IMG/VR virus record: IMGVR_UViG_3300045974_000041
Span: 1 to 64,000 of that record
Source: a virus
Length of the DNA stretch: 64,000 bases
Strand: one strand, 5' to 3'
Each line of letters opens with the position of its first letter. Position 1 is the first letter of the stretch. A model generated the notes under the pieces. That model searched no databases. It had not been told where the DNA came from and worked only from the letters and a program-made list of their open reading frames with translations. The position numbers were made by a program, and so were the translations under genes. Below are positions 14,981 through 24,003 of the stretch, piece by piece.

Positions 14981-15844
14981 ATGGCAAAGAAGCACAGCCT
15001 TTTTAGGCTTACTAACAGTGTTTATAACACTCCACATTTAACAACTGCAACCAATTTAGACTTCATTCTTTCATGGCTTGAAAGACGTAATTTTGATATT
15101 GAGCCTCTTGAGCCTACTGAATTCCCTGAAGAGGATGATTGTTGCGATGATGAAGATGAAGAGATTGTGGATGGGTTTGGAATATTAAAAATTGCTGGCA
15201 CACTCACTTATCAACCAGTTGAAGGAATGTGTGGAGAGATTGGATGCTCTTACACAGGAATTTTAGAAGATGCACAAGAGCTTATCGACAACGGTTGCCA
15301 CACAATTATTATGGAAGTTAGTAGCGGTGGTGGCAGTGCTAGTCATTGCTTCGAGTATGCTACATACCTCCGAGAGCTTTGTGATGAGAATGGTGTAGAG
15401 CTACTGGCATATATTGATGAGTGTTCTGCTAGCGCTGCCTATGCTCTCACCTGTATTGCAGATGAAATCTACATTAATCCGTCAGCACAGGCTGGCAGTA
15501 TTGGTTGTGTTATCTCTCTAATGGATACTTCCAAAGCAATGCAACAAGCTGGATTGAAACGTATTTACATCACATCTGGTAGTGAAAAGGTTCCATTCGA
15601 TAATGATGGTAGTTTCAAACAGTCTTTCTTAGATGATTTGCAAAAAGAATGTAATAAGCTCAATGAAGAGTTTACAGCATTTGTTAGTAAGTATACAGGA
15701 TTAACAGTTGACACTATTAAAGGATTTCAAGCTAAATGCTTCAATGCTGAAGATAGTGTTGCTAACGGTTTAGTTAATGGAGTATTAACTAAGAATGAAT
15801 TCGCAGCATTCATTGCCGCGAAGAATAATAACAAGGAGCAATGA
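14981..15844 (+). CDS. S49-family prohead protease, 287 aa
   Basis: The signature of SppA/lambda gpC proteases is visible: V-S-S-G-G-G-S-A (near residue 108), the nucleophile region S-A-S-A-A-Y-A-L (near 150), G-S-I-G near 170 and a Lys in G-S-E-K-V near 203. It would mature the prohead by cutting the scaffold. Residues 40-65 are very acidic. The scaffold is encoded as a separate gene just downstream rather than fused. Confidence 0.85.
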   Translation: MAKKHSLFRLTNSVYNTPHLTTATNLDFILSWLERRNFDIEPLEPTEFPEEDDCCDDEDEEIVDGFGILKIAGTLTYQPVEGMCGEIGCSYTGILEDAQELIDNGCHTIIMEVSSGGGSASHCFEYATYLRELCDENGVELLAYIDECSASAAYALTCIADEIYINPSAQAGSIGCVISLMDTSKAMQQAGLKRIYITSGSEKVPFDNDGSFKQSFLDDLQKECNKLNEEFTAFVSKYTGLTVDTIKGFQAKCFNAEDSVANGLVNGVLTKNEFAAFIAAKNNNKEQ

Positions 15845-15847
15845 ATA

Positions 15848-16360
15848 ATGCTTGAAGCATTGAAAAAGAAACTTGCTGGCGATAAGCCACAGGTAGATAT
15901 GAAGGAAGTGACAGAACTGGCAACTGCTCTTGAAGCAGCTAATACAGCGCTGGCACTAAAAAGTAATGAAGTAGTAGAGGCTGTTGCTAAGTTGGCTACG
16001 TTTGAGGCTGAAATGGCTACACAGGCTGCTAGTTTGGCACAAGCATTGGAACAACTTGCAGAATTCAAAGAGCAAGCTGGAGCAAAGGCCGCTAAAGAGT
16101 TAGCTGATAAGTTGGCTGCACGTAAAGCTGCACTGTCAGCTGTTGTAGGCGATGATAAGGCTGCTAGCATGTTGGAAGGTTTGGCAGGCTTGGATGATAA
16201 GAGCTTTGAAGTTGTTGTAAATGTTACAACAATTGCTATGGCTAAAGAAGAAGCTTCCCCAATGTTTCAAGAAATTGGTGCTAGTGAAGAATCCGCTGAT
16301 AAGAGCAAAGTTCAAGAATCTCTTGAAATGAAGCTCTTGAAAGCAAAGTACAGTAAATAA
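15848..16360 (+). CDS. Scaffold-like coiled-coil protein, 170 aa
   Basis: Almost entirely Ala, Glu, Lys and Leu with heptad spacing from residue 15 to 115, the composition of phage scaffolds. It lies between protease and decoration/capsid genes. GGAG lies upstream of ATG 15848. Likely removed by the S49 protease during maturation. Confidence 0.75.
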   Translation: MLEALKKKLAGDKPQVDMKEVTELATALEAANTALALKSNEVVEAVAKLATFEAEMATQAASLAQALEQLAEFKEQAGAKAAKELADKLAARKAALSAVVGDDKAASMLEGLAGLDDKSFEVVVNVTTIAMAKEEASPMFQEIGASEESADKSKVQESLEMKLLKAKYSK

Positions 16361-16408
16361 TAGCCATTGCTATTAGCTTATATTAAATAAAAAGAAAAGG
16401 AAAATAAA

Positions 16409-16828
16409 ATGGCTGTTATTGCAACCGATACCCAACGTCTGTCGAATCTGGTAAAGCAACTGGATGCAGATGATATGTCGCTCTTCGTTGAACTGGTTAC
16501 AGTTAATGAAGCTGCTCTCACAACTTACAAGGTTGGTACAGTGCTTGGTAAAATCACTGCATCCGGTAAGTACATTGTTTCAAAGCAAGCTGCTGTTGAC
16601 GGTAGCCAAGTTCCAGCTGGTATTGTGGTTGGTAACTCTTTTGGTAGACCTGACGATATGTCTATTCCTGCTACTACAGATACTAAAGTTCTGGTGTTGG
16701 CTCGCGGCAAAGCTGTTGTATCGCGTGGCGCTTTGTTCTTGGATGCCAGCTTTGGTACACAAGTTCAAAAAGATTTCGCTGAAGCTTCTTTGAAAGCTTT
16801 GGGAATTATCACGGAAACTACTAAGTAA
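16409..16828 (+). CDS. Lambda gpD-like head decoration protein, 139 aa
   Basis: The family pattern G-T-V-L-G-K-I-T near residue 45, then A-A-V-D-G-S-Q-V-P-A-G-I and later V-L-A-R-G-K-A-V-V, matches head decoration proteins (HDPD). It binds the outside of the expanded capsid and stiffens it. Directly before the capsid gene, as in lambda. AAAGGAA site upstream. Confidence 0.85.
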   Translation: MAVIATDTQRLSNLVKQLDADDMSLFVELVTVNEAALTTYKVGTVLGKITASGKYIVSKQAAVDGSQVPAGIVVGNSFGRPDDMSIPATTDTKVLVLARGKAVVSRGALFLDASFGTQVQKDFAEASLKALGIITETTK

Positions 16829-16859
16829 TTTGGTAGATTTTTCTACCTACTCTACCAAA
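16829..16859 (+). terminator. Hairpin between decoration and capsid genes
   Basis: TTTGGTAGA (16829-16837) pairs with TCTACCAAA (16851-16859). The U-tract is poor, so it is more likely an mRNA-stabilising or partial attenuation element that tunes the ratio of the two highly expressed proteins. Confidence 0.5.
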
Positions 16860-16880
16860 TAATAATAAAGGAAATAAATA

Positions 16881-17906
16881 ATGATTATTCGTTCGTTTTC
16901 AAACGGGTTCCAAATTTCTGATTGGTCAGAAGAACTCAATGTAGTACCTAATGAATGGGGTACTATTGGTCAGCTCGGCCTGTTCCAAGAAGAACCTGTA
17001 GCTGCTGATAATGTCACCTTTGAAGAAATCATCCAAGATGGTAGCTTACTGGTTGACCGTGTACGTGGTGATAGAAGCTCTGTTGGTAAGGACTACACAC
17101 GCAAGGTTCACACCTTTGCTGTGCCTCACTTCCCGCTGGAAGACGCAATTCTGCCTAAAGACTTGGAAGGCAGTCGCGCCTATGGTAAAGCTTCGGAAGA
17201 AGAAAAACTTGCAGAAGTTCGCGCTCGTAAGATGCAGCGTATTGCCCGTCAACACGCTTGGACTCTGGAAGCTGCCCGCGCTCAAGTATTGACAGCAGGT
17301 ACTGTATATGCACCTAACGGAACAGTGTCACAAAACTGGTTTACAGAGTTTGGTGTTTCGCAAACTACTGTTGACTTTGTGCTGGGTACTGCTGGTACTA
17401 ACGTTCTTGGTAAAATTGAATCGGCTATTGCAGCTATTCAAGATAACACTGGTAACGGTGGTGTTATTACGGGTGTTGTAGCTCTATGCTCTCCAACTTT
17501 CTTTGCAAAATTGATTTCACACGCAACTATCACTACAGCCTATCAATACTACGCTTCGACACAAGACCCATTGCGTAGTCGTTTGGCACCTAATGGTAGC
17601 GCTTCTGCAATGCACCGCGAATTCTTCTTCGGTGGCGTGCGTTTCGTTGAAATGCGTGACCAATATGCTGGTAGCCCATTGATCCCTGTTGGCGATGCTG
17701 TGTTTATCCCAACTGGTACAGATGCTTTCCGAACGTACTTTGCACCAGCTGGTCGCTTCGGCTTGGTTAATACCCTTGGCGAACGTATGTATATGTTTGA
17801 AACTGCTTCACTCAATGGTACTAAGATTGAGATTGAAACAGAATCGAACCATATTTCAGCTTGTATGCGTCCTGCCTGTATTATCCGTGGTTTCAGTTCT
17901 AACTAA
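16881..17906 (+). CDS. Major capsid protein, lambda gpE-like, 341 aa
   Basis: Length matches lambda gpE (341). Features include an N-terminal L-x-L-F-x-E-E-P-V segment, a V-P-H-F-P-L-E-D stretch near residue 78, and C-terminal I-E-I-E-T-E-S-N with P-A-C-I-I-R-G. It forms the HK97-fold shell. Codons here are richer in C and G at third positions (for example CGC, CTG) than in neighbours, a sign of high expression. Confidence 0.92.
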   Translation: MIIRSFSNGFQISDWSEELNVVPNEWGTIGQLGLFQEEPVAADNVTFEEIIQDGSLLVDRVRGDRSSVGKDYTRKVHTFAVPHFPLEDAILPKDLEGSRAYGKASEEEKLAEVRARKMQRIARQHAWTLEAARAQVLTAGTVYAPNGTVSQNWFTEFGVSQTTVDFVLGTAGTNVLGKIESAIAAIQDNTGNGGVITGVVALCSPTFFAKLISHATITTAYQYYASTQDPLRSRLAPNGSASAMHREFFFGGVRFVEMRDQYAGSPLIPVGDAVFIPTGTDAFRTYFAPAGRFGLVNTLGERMYMFETASLNGTKIEIETESNHISACMRPACIIRGFSSN

Positions 17907-17928
17907 TTGACATAAAAGTCTTTTAATC

Positions 17929-17956
17929 TTTGGGATTCTCTTAGGGGAGTCCCAAA
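17929..17956 (+). terminator. Terminator or attenuator after the capsid gene
   Basis: TTTGGGA-T-TCTC (17929-17940) pairs with GGGA-G-TCCCAAA (17944-17956) around a short loop, followed by TAATTAG. It probably reduces read-through from the capsid into the connector genes. Confidence 0.6.
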
Positions 17957-17991
17957 TAATTAGAAGTATTTAACACTAGCAAGGAAACGTC

Positions 17992-18435
17992 ATGCAACTA
18001 GATTTAACAAAAAATGAACACAAAGTAAGACTACGAGTTGGTGACTACCTTGATTTACAATGGTTTCCTGATAGTGTCTATACATCTGTTCTAACTGACT
18101 GCAATAATAACATTAACAAAGCTACCAAAGCAATGGCAGGTTACATTCTAGGTCAATTAACACGGTCTACTAAAGCCCAATTAGCACAAATGGTAAGCTA
18201 TGACAATCAACAGTTTGACCAGTATTTACAATTCATTCATTTAACTATCACCAATCCTCATTATGATAGTGCTTGTCCAATACCTTACACTGGTGCTACA
18301 CCTTTGGATGGTGATATTGGTAATTTCTTGACAGCCTTTCCTAAGAATAATATTGAGTTGCCAGTAGATGATGACATGCTCTCTTACGCTGGCATTAATC
18401 CAACTGCCACAACTGTTACGAGCCAGACAGTATGA
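17992..18435 (+). CDS. Probable head-tail connector protein, 147 aa
   Basis: First gene after the capsid and, with the next gene (4-base overlap), in the usual place of head-completion proteins. Mostly helical between residues 25 and 100, with a low-complexity Thr/Ala tail. The role is inferred from position; no motif recognised. Confidence 0.6.
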   Translation: MQLDLTKNEHKVRLRVGDYLDLQWFPDSVYTSVLTDCNNNINKATKAMAGYILGQLTRSTKAQLAQMVSYDNQQFDQYLQFIHLTITNPHYDSACPIPYTGATPLDGDIGNFLTAFPKNNIELPVDDDMLSYAGINPTATTVTSQTV

Positions 18436-18833
18436 TTACAAATAACAGTAAATGGGACATAGTGGTAGCTAAGTTTATGAAGCTTTATGGATTTGAGGCT
18501 GACATAGTTACAGAAGGTGTAGCAACATATAATCCTGCTACATCTCAATACACCAAACCTACAATTATTGTTAAAGTTAAAGCTATCTTGATGGAACGTA
18601 CCCTACCCTTCAATGGTGATATGTCAGATAGTGGTATTCTGTTTGGTGATAAAATATTATATGTTCAACCACCTGTAAAATCTTCTCTGTATACTGATGT
18701 TGTATTAGATGAGCTACAAGCTAATAGGGATAGGGTCAGAATAAATGGTGATGAGTTTAAAATTGTCACATTCAAGAATACAAACCCTTCCACAGCTGAT
18801 AGCAGTTTGTGGGAATGTTATATAAGGAAATAA
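18432..18833 (+). CDS. Probable head closure protein, 133 aa
   Basis: Starts within the previous stop (ATGA). Predicted beta-rich with I-L-F-G-D-K-I-L-Y and a final E-F-K-I-V-T-F-K-N ... E-C-Y-I-R-K, a pattern common in small head-tail stoppers. The function rests on gene order. Confidence 0.55.
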   Translation: MITNNSKWDIVVAKFMKLYGFEADIVTEGVATYNPATSQYTKPTIIVKVKAILMERTLPFNGDMSDSGILFGDKILYVQPPVKSSLYTDVVLDELQANRDRVRINGDEFKIVTFKNTNPSTADSSLWECYIRK

Positions 18834-18834
18834 A

Positions 18835-19233
18835 ATGGCTTTGCAATATAGTGTCGCAGTAAATAATGCAAGACTTGATGCTGTTGAATCTACTACAGGT
18901 GTATCTGCCAAGTTTAGAATCTATTCTGGCACAGTTCCTGCCAATTGTGCAGCAGCTGCTACAGGTACATTGCTAGCCGAGCTTATACTACCTTCTGATT
19001 GGATGAATGCAGCCAGTGCAGCCAGTAAAACAAAGCTAGGTACATGGACTGGTACAGGGGCTGCTACAGGCACAGCAGGTTATTTCAGAATTGTAGATAG
19101 TGCTGGTACTACTTGTCATACCCAAGGTACGGCTGGTATGTCTGGTACAGACGCAATCCTAGACAATAGTTCGATTGCTACGGCTCAAACCGTTACAGTT
19201 AATACATTTACACTGAATTCTGGTAACCTGTAA
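18835..19233 (+). CDS. Virion-associated Thr/Ala/Gly-rich protein, 132 aa
   Basis: Beta-rich and low in charge, with G-T-G-A-A-T-G-T-A-G-Y-F-R-I-V in the middle. Such proteins are typical of head or neck decorations. Starts two bases after the previous gene. No precise assignment. Confidence 0.55.
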   Translation: MALQYSVAVNNARLDAVESTTGVSAKFRIYSGTVPANCAAAATGTLLAELILPSDWMNAASAASKTKLGTWTGTGAATGTAGYFRIVDSAGTTCHTQGTAGMSGTDAILDNSSIATAQTVTVNTFTLNSGNL

Positions 19234-20858
19234 TGGCAGATAATTCACTACAACAAGGTACAGATAATATTGCAACAGACGATGTAGCCACCCTGAATGG
19301 TAGTGGCTCCGCTGGTGTGAAAGTCCCTCGTACAAAAGTTATGTATGGTGATGATGGTGATGCTAGAGATGTATCAACCACATTCCCACTACCTGTTATT
19401 GATACAGCCCTACAAGCTGCATTTAAACAAAAGAATACAACTGCCAATATTACAGATTTTGGTCAAGTTATATTAGCACAAAGACGTGATAGTGATACAG
19501 CTGAAACAACTGCTGATGGTCAATATACTGGCCTTAAAATGGACCAAGCAGGCAGACTTAAAGTTGCTATCCAAGCTGGTGATATTGTGGCAACCGCTGG
19601 TAACATTACAGCTGTATCTAACACTGTATTTGTTAATACTAATCGTCTAGGCGCTTTGTCGATTACACTGATTGGTACATCCATAGTAGGCCACAACAGT
19701 ATTTTTGAAGTTAGTAATGACAGCACAAATGGTACAGATGGTAATTGGAAAACAGTACAAGTTGTTAGAACAGATAGCAATGTAATTGAAACAACCACTG
19801 GTATATTGGCTGCCACACCTAGTTATGGTTGGGAATTAAATGTAGCCAATTATACTTTCTTTAGAGTGAGAGCTACAGCCCATACAAGTGGTACAGCATC
19901 TTATGTATTAAAGCCTAGTGCTGTTGCAACTGAGCCAGTACCTAGTAGCCAGAATCCAACGCTAGTAGCCTCTAACTATAGTGTGGCTGGTGTTATTGCG
20001 ATTAACACAACACTGTTAACAATTGATTGCGCCAACTACAAATCATTATCAATCCAGTGTACCAGTATGGGTACTACAGGTGTTGTAACTCCACAATGGA
20101 GTAATGACGGGGCTACTTGGATTACTGCAACATTGTTGTCAGAATCTGGTGCAAGCTCTACTACCTTTAATGCGGCTGTTTTAAGAGCTACTAATGTTAT
20201 TGCAAGATACTTTAGATTGCAACTCACTACAGCAACTACAGCAGGTACTACAACAATCGTTGTACAGGCATCTCAGGCTGCTTTGCCACCTATTGTAACT
20301 ACACAGCCTGTCAATGGCACTGTAGGGGTAACAGGATACCCCGCAGCCGCTGCAAGTGCTGATGCACTTGCTAACCCCACTATCACCCAAATCGGCGCTG
20401 ATAGCATGATCTACAACGGGGCTACTTGGGATAGGGCTAGAAACAATGCCAACATCACAGGTGGTGATACTGGTGCTAAAATAGTCACATTCAATGGTGC
20501 AACACAAACCAACTTCAATGCCGCTGGTGCTTATATCACAGCAGCAATTGGTGCTGTATCTGGTACTACGCCTACAATGACGATGCAACTACAATGGTCA
20601 TATGATGGTGGTACAAACTGGATTAACTTAGGTGCTGCTTCTACTGCTGTTACAACAGGTACACAAAATGTAACATTTATTGTTTACCCTAACAATACTT
20701 CTACAGCTGGTGCAACTCCTGCCAATCTTACTACAGGTGCTGCACAAACAATTGCAATCAATGCCCCGTTGCCGCGCACTTGGAGAATTGTTTATACAAT
20801 TGGTGGTACTACTCCTAGCTTCACATTAACTAATATGTATGTGAACTATATCAACTAA
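19233..20858 (+). CDS. Large beta-rich virion protein, 541 aa
   Basis: Overlaps the previous stop by one base. Thr, Ala and Asn make up much of the protein, and segments such as W-S-N-D-G-A-T-W (about residue 290) and W-S-Y-D-G-G-T-N-W (about 455) look like repeated carbohydrate-binding or Ig-like beta-sandwich units. Likely displayed on the head or neck; contact with the host surface is possible. No family assigned. Confidence 0.6.
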   Translation: MADNSLQQGTDNIATDDVATLNGSGSAGVKVPRTKVMYGDDGDARDVSTTFPLPVIDTALQAAFKQKNTTANITDFGQVILAQRRDSDTAETTADGQYTGLKMDQAGRLKVAIQAGDIVATAGNITAVSNTVFVNTNRLGALSITLIGTSIVGHNSIFEVSNDSTNGTDGNWKTVQVVRTDSNVIETTTGILAATPSYGWELNVANYTFFRVRATAHTSGTASYVLKPSAVATEPVPSSQNPTLVASNYSVAGVIAINTTLLTIDCANYKSLSIQCTSMGTTGVVTPQWSNDGATWITATLLSESGASSTTFNAAVLRATNVIARYFRLQLTTATTAGTTTIVVQASQAALPPIVTTQPVNGTVGVTGYPAAAASADALANPTITQIGADSMIYNGATWDRARNNANITGGDTGAKIVTFNGATQTNFNAAGAYITAAIGAVSGTTPTMTMQLQWSYDGGTNWINLGAASTAVTTGTQNVTFIVYPNNTSTAGATPANLTTGAAQTIAINAPLPRTWRIVYTIGGTTPSFTLTNMYVNYIN

Positions 20859-20873
20859 TAAGGGGAGAAGATT

Positions 20874-21485
20874 ATGTCACTTCTCTTATTACTTTCTAGG
20901 GCTAGTGCAGGGGGTGGTGTCAATGTCTCTGCCGATATTACAGAGAGTGGTGACACACTTACATCAGATGTAACACACCCTGTCGTAACCACTGCGAATA
21001 TTACAGAGAGTGGCGACAGTGTTTCTTCTAGTGTTTTACTACCTGTTGTAGTTAATGCCAATATTACTCAGGCCAATGACGGTGCTATCAGTACAGCCAG
21101 TATAGTTGTAGCAGCAAATACCATCCTGTCAGAAGCTGGCGATGTGATGTCAAGCACTATAACTGTGGTTAGCAACACTATAAATGTTTCTGCCAATATT
21201 ACAGAGGCTAGTGATGATGTTATAGCTAATGCTACCATAAAGGTTGCTACTAATGCTGCTATTTACGAAGTGGGTGATGTCTTGTCCTCCTTTGTTCATG
21301 TGGATGTTGGGTTATATCAGCCTGATAAAGATTATATAATAAAGATTGGCAAAGATAATAGGGTTGGCGTAATTAACACAGAAAATAGAAAAGTAGCTGT
21401 GCTGAAGGAAACTAGGACAGGTGTAATTTACTTAGAGGATAGGAGCATAGTTTTGTCAAATACAGGAAGAGTGGGTGGAGTATGA
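20874..21485 (+). CDS. Structural protein with about six ITExGD repeats, 203 aa
   Basis: From residue 22 to about 145 a unit of about 20 residues recurs, with the core A-N-I-T-E-x-G-D-x-x-x-S and a following valine-rich strand. Copies diverge towards the C-terminus. After residue 150 the sequence changes to a charged beta segment (G-K-D-N-R-V-G-V-I). A fibrous or stacked beta structure on the virion is likely. AGGGGAGAAG site before ATG 20874. Confidence 0.6.
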   Translation: MSLLLLLSRASAGGGVNVSADITESGDTLTSDVTHPVVTTANITESGDSVSSSVLLPVVVNANITQANDGAISTASIVVAANTILSEAGDVMSSTITVVSNTINVSANITEASDDVIANATIKVATNAAIYEVGDVLSSFVHVDVGLYQPDKDYIIKIGKDNRVGVINTENRKVAVLKETRTGVIYLEDRSIVLSNTGRVGGV

Positions 21486-21778
21486 TTAAAACAAGTGAAG
21501 GTGGGTATGAAACTTTACACTCCCCTCTTGCCAGTTTGAATTACAGCTTTGATTGGAATGCTTGGCTAGATAGTGGTGAGACAGTTGTAGTTAGTAATTG
21601 GGCTAGTGATAGCATAGATATTGTCCTAACACTACAGCAAAACTCAGCAGGAGTTTGTAGTGTGTATGCTACAGGTGGTGTAGATGGTAAGGTGTATAAA
21701 ATCACTAATTACATAACAACATCTGTCAATGCTAAAAAAGATAGCAGAACAATTACACTCGTCTGCAAACAACGCTAA
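21482..21778 (+). CDS. Small beta-rich structural protein, 98 aa
   Basis: Overlaps the previous stop (ATGA). It contains W-N-A-W-L-D-S-G-E-T and a V-Y-A-T-G-G-V-D-G-K-V-Y-K-I strand, resembling small phage proteins associated with decorations. It probably works with the repeat protein upstream. No function assigned. Confidence 0.55.
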   Translation: MIKTSEGGYETLHSPLASLNYSFDWNAWLDSGETVVVSNWASDSIDIVLTLQQNSAGVCSVYATGGVDGKVYKITNYITTSVNAKKDSRTITLVCKQR

Positions 21779-21781
21779 ATG

Positions 21782-21809
21782 TTGACAAATAAGGTTTGTA
21801 CCCTATAAT
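21782..21809 (+). promoter_or_regulatory. Strong promoter for the tail operon
   Basis: TTGACA (21782-21787), 16 bases, TATAAT (21804-21809): both boxes are consensus. First gene ATG 21830 behind GAGGAAA. Confidence 0.85.
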
Positions 21810-21829
21810 CGCTTTTATAGAGGAAACGC

Positions 21830-22246
21830 ATGGCAGATGAAATTAAAAAAGCTCTCCTAGCTTCCATAGAAAAATCCAAGGAAGATGTTAAAAAACAAGT
21901 TGAGACAATAGCTCAAAACTTCTTTGAAGATGTGATACAAGGTAGTCCTGTACAAAAGGGTGACTTAGTAGCTAACTGGAATGCTGCTACAAATGCTTTT
22001 GATGTATCTATAAATCAGATTACAACAAATCAATTTGCAAAAGTAAATGAGGCTGGTGCAAAGGGTGCTGCTATTGCCAAAATGAAGGCCAGTATTAGCT
22101 GGAAAGATATTAAAGGCGACGGAGACTATTTTAGTTTAACCAATGCCACCCCCTATGCTTACAGGGCTGAAATGTTAGGATGGGCTGGAACACCTGCTTA
22201 TGGCATGGTTAGTAAAGCCCTAGTCAGACTAGGAAGCCAAAAATGA
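21830..22246 (+). CDS. HK97 gp10-like tail/neck protein, 138 aa
   Basis: Residues 1-40 form a charged helix; then F-F-E-D-V-I-Q-G-S-P-V-x-x-G-D-L-x-x-N-W matches the characteristic P-V-x-T-G-x-L-R-x-S-W-type motif of the family. Position before the tail terminator fits. Acts at the head-tail junction. Confidence 0.75.
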   Translation: MADEIKKALLASIEKSKEDVKKQVETIAQNFFEDVIQGSPVQKGDLVANWNAATNAFDVSINQITTNQFAKVNEAGAKGAAIAKMKASISWKDIKGDGDYFSLTNATPYAYRAEMLGWAGTPAYGMVSKALVRLGSQK

Positions 22247-22629
22247 GCGTAAGATCAGAATTTGAATCAAGACTAAATACATGGGCATTGGCAAATAATA
22301 TTCCTGTAGCTTTCGAGGGTGTACCATTTACCAAGCCAACTAATACGCCATATGCTCAATCATTTCTAGTTGTAGCTTTGGTAGAAAATCCTAATGTAAC
22401 AGCAATTCGTACTAGGGCTAAAGGATATTTCCAAGTTAATATTTGGGGATTGGATGGGCTTGGTGCATTAGAAACTGAAACACTTGCTAATTCTTTAGCA
22501 GCAGCTTTCCCTGTAGTACCCAAGATTGGTACTGTCAGTGTTGAAAGGCCACCTTACATTGCGCCAGCATTAGTTGTTGATGCTTGGCGATGCGTACCTG
22601 TACAAATATATTACAGGGTAGAAAACTAA
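22243..22629 (+). CDS. Tail terminator protein, DUF4128-like, 128 aa
   Basis: Overlaps the previous stop. It contains the family features L-N-x-W-A near residue 11, F-T-K-P-T-N-T-P-Y near 27, the strand G-Y-F-Q-V-N-I-W and a C-terminal V-P-V-Q-I-Y-Y-R. It caps the tail tube at its head-facing end. Confidence 0.78.
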   Translation: MSVRSEFESRLNTWALANNIPVAFEGVPFTKPTNTPYAQSFLVVALVENPNVTAIRTRAKGYFQVNIWGLDGLGALETETLANSLAAAFPVVPKIGTVSVERPPYIAPALVVDAWRCVPVQIYYRVEN

Positions 22630-22647
22630 TAATAAAGGAATAATAAT

Positions 22648-23004
22648 ATGGCGGTTATTGCCCAAACAACGGTATCAGGTGCTAGCGCTCCTGTAGTTAT
22701 GACTGTAACTACAATGACAGCATCTGACACTCTTACTTATGTTGCTAACACTAATCAACTACTGGAACTAGATAATGGTACAGCTGGCGCCCTGCCTGTC
22801 GTAATCGTTGGTACAGCTCCCTCTGCTGCTTATCCAGTACCTAACACATCTACCACTGTCTCCCTGACAGCTGGTTTGACAATCTCTGTAGCCGCTGGTC
22901 AGGTCAAGATTGTAAACTTGGACAAGATTAGTGCATACCTTACTGGTACGGGCGTTTGTACCCTTACTGGTGGTACTGGTATTAAAGCACGTCTGTTCAA
23001 CTAA
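22648..23004 (+). CDS. Small beta-rich virion protein, 118 aa
   Basis: Between tail terminator and tail tube genes. Rich in Thr, Val and Ala, with predicted beta strands and little charge. Its codon choice is CTG/CGT-rich like the capsid gene, suggesting high expression. Likely a tail or head decoration; no family recognised. Confidence 0.6.
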   Translation: MAVIAQTTVSGASAPVVMTVTTMTASDTLTYVANTNQLLELDNGTAGALPVVIVGTAPSAAYPVPNTSTTVSLTAGLTISVAAGQVKIVNLDKISAYLTGTGVCTLTGGTGIKARLFN

Positions 23005-23028
23005 TTAAAAGAATAAAGGAATAATAAT

Positions 23029-23472
23029 ATGGCTATTCAATCAGCAGCAGGCGTAACCTTTGCCATTGCTACAGTTGCAGGCACCCCTGCTACCTACGAT
23101 GCTTCAGGTTTCGGTGCTAAAACCTACCAAATCTGCGGTGAAGTTACACAGATCGGTGACTTTGGTAAGAACTACAATAAAATCGAACACAAACCAATTG
23201 GTACACGTTATACAAAGAAGCTGAAAGGCTCCTACGATAATGGTAGTTTGTCGCTTGACTTGGCATTCGACAGTGCAGATGCTGGTCAAACTCTTCTGAA
23301 AACAGCAGCTGGTGTTGATACATCGTATTGCTTTAAGATTGTTCTGCAATCTGGTGCTATTCGTTACTTCACCGCTCAAACCATGTCAGCCGTTCTGAAA
23401 ATCGGTAGTGTTGACAATATCCTTGGTATGACAGTATCGCTTGAACTCGACAGCGACATTGTAGAAGCGTAA
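23029..23472 (+). CDS. Major tail tube protein, 147 aa
   Basis: Placed directly before the frameshifted chaperones and tape measure, where the tube subunit is expected. Beta-rich with an N-terminal S-A-A-G-V-T-F-A-I and a motif near residues 60-85 (R-Y-T-K-K-L-K-G-S-Y-D-N-G-S-L-S-L-D), consistent with the tail tube fold. Codon use indicates high expression. Confidence 0.8.
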   Translation: MAIQSAAGVTFAIATVAGTPATYDASGFGAKTYQICGEVTQIGDFGKNYNKIEHKPIGTRYTKKLKGSYDNGSLSLDLAFDSADAGQTLLKTAAGVDTSYCFKIVLQSGAIRYFTAQTMSAVLKIGSVDNILGMTVSLELDSDIVEA

Positions 23473-23502
23473 CACATTTGGGAGGGCTTTTCAAGCTCTC
23501 TC

Positions 23503-23540
23503 ATTTTCTAAGACTATTTTAACAAGTGGTCTTAGAAAAT
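23503..23540 (+). terminator. Strong hairpin after the tail tube gene
   Basis: ATTTTCTAAGAC (23503-23514) pairs perfectly with 23529-23540. A shorter GAGGGCTT/AAGCTCTC hairpin lies just upstream near 23483. Together they probably limit transcription or stabilise the abundant tube mRNA. Confidence 0.6.
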
Positions 23541-23586
23541 ACAACGGCATTTGCCAAATAACAAAACGAGAAAAGGAACTCTATCA

Positions 23587-24003
23587 ATGTCCAAATCATT
23601 TAACATCGCTAGCCTGAAAACTGATGACAGCGCTGTACTTCATTTACGTAGCCCTGCAACCGACGAACTTCTTTACGCAGATGATGAAAAGAAATTGCCA
23701 GTAACTATCACCCTGTTTGGTAGCAGCTCTTCGCAATATCGTAATGCTATCAACGCTATGCAAAATCGTGCTTTGAAGCGTGGTAAGAAACAAGCCTCTG
23801 CTGAAATTATGCGTGAAGAATCCACTGAACTTTTGGTGGCATGTTTCAAAGAGGCTAGCAATTTTGACTACGATGGTCAAGCTATTAATGAAGCTGGCTT
23901 CCGAGCTGTCCTAGAGGATAGTGGCCTAAGTTTCGTACGAGATCAAGTGGATAGTTTCATTGGGGAACAGTCAAATTTCTTGAAAGCTGCCGCGAACAGC
24001 TAA
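23587..24003 (+). CDS. Tail assembly chaperone, lambda gpG-like, 138 aa
   Basis: ATG 23587 has AAAGGAA at good spacing; the longer frame from 23551 has none. The gene lies between tube and tape measure. Near its end the heptamer A-AAT-TTC (23973-23979) stands in the zero frame, allowing a minor -1 frameshift product that continues into the next frame. It wraps the tape measure during tail assembly. Confidence 0.8.
   Translation: MSKSFNIASLKTDDSAVLHLRSPATDELLYADDEKKLPVTITLFGSSSSQYRNAINAMQNRALKRGKKQASAEIMREESTELLVACFKEASNFDYDGQAINEAGFRAVLEDSGLSFVRDQVDSFIGEQSNFLKAAANS

Noticed and set aside
15727-16170. Leftward Ala/Ser-rich frame opposite the scaffold gene
   Set aside because: Mirror frame of an Ala/Glu/Lys-rich gene; no site and no operon context.
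23551-23586. N-terminal extension of the gpG-like protein
   Set aside because: No ribosome site; AAAGGAA serves ATG 23587.
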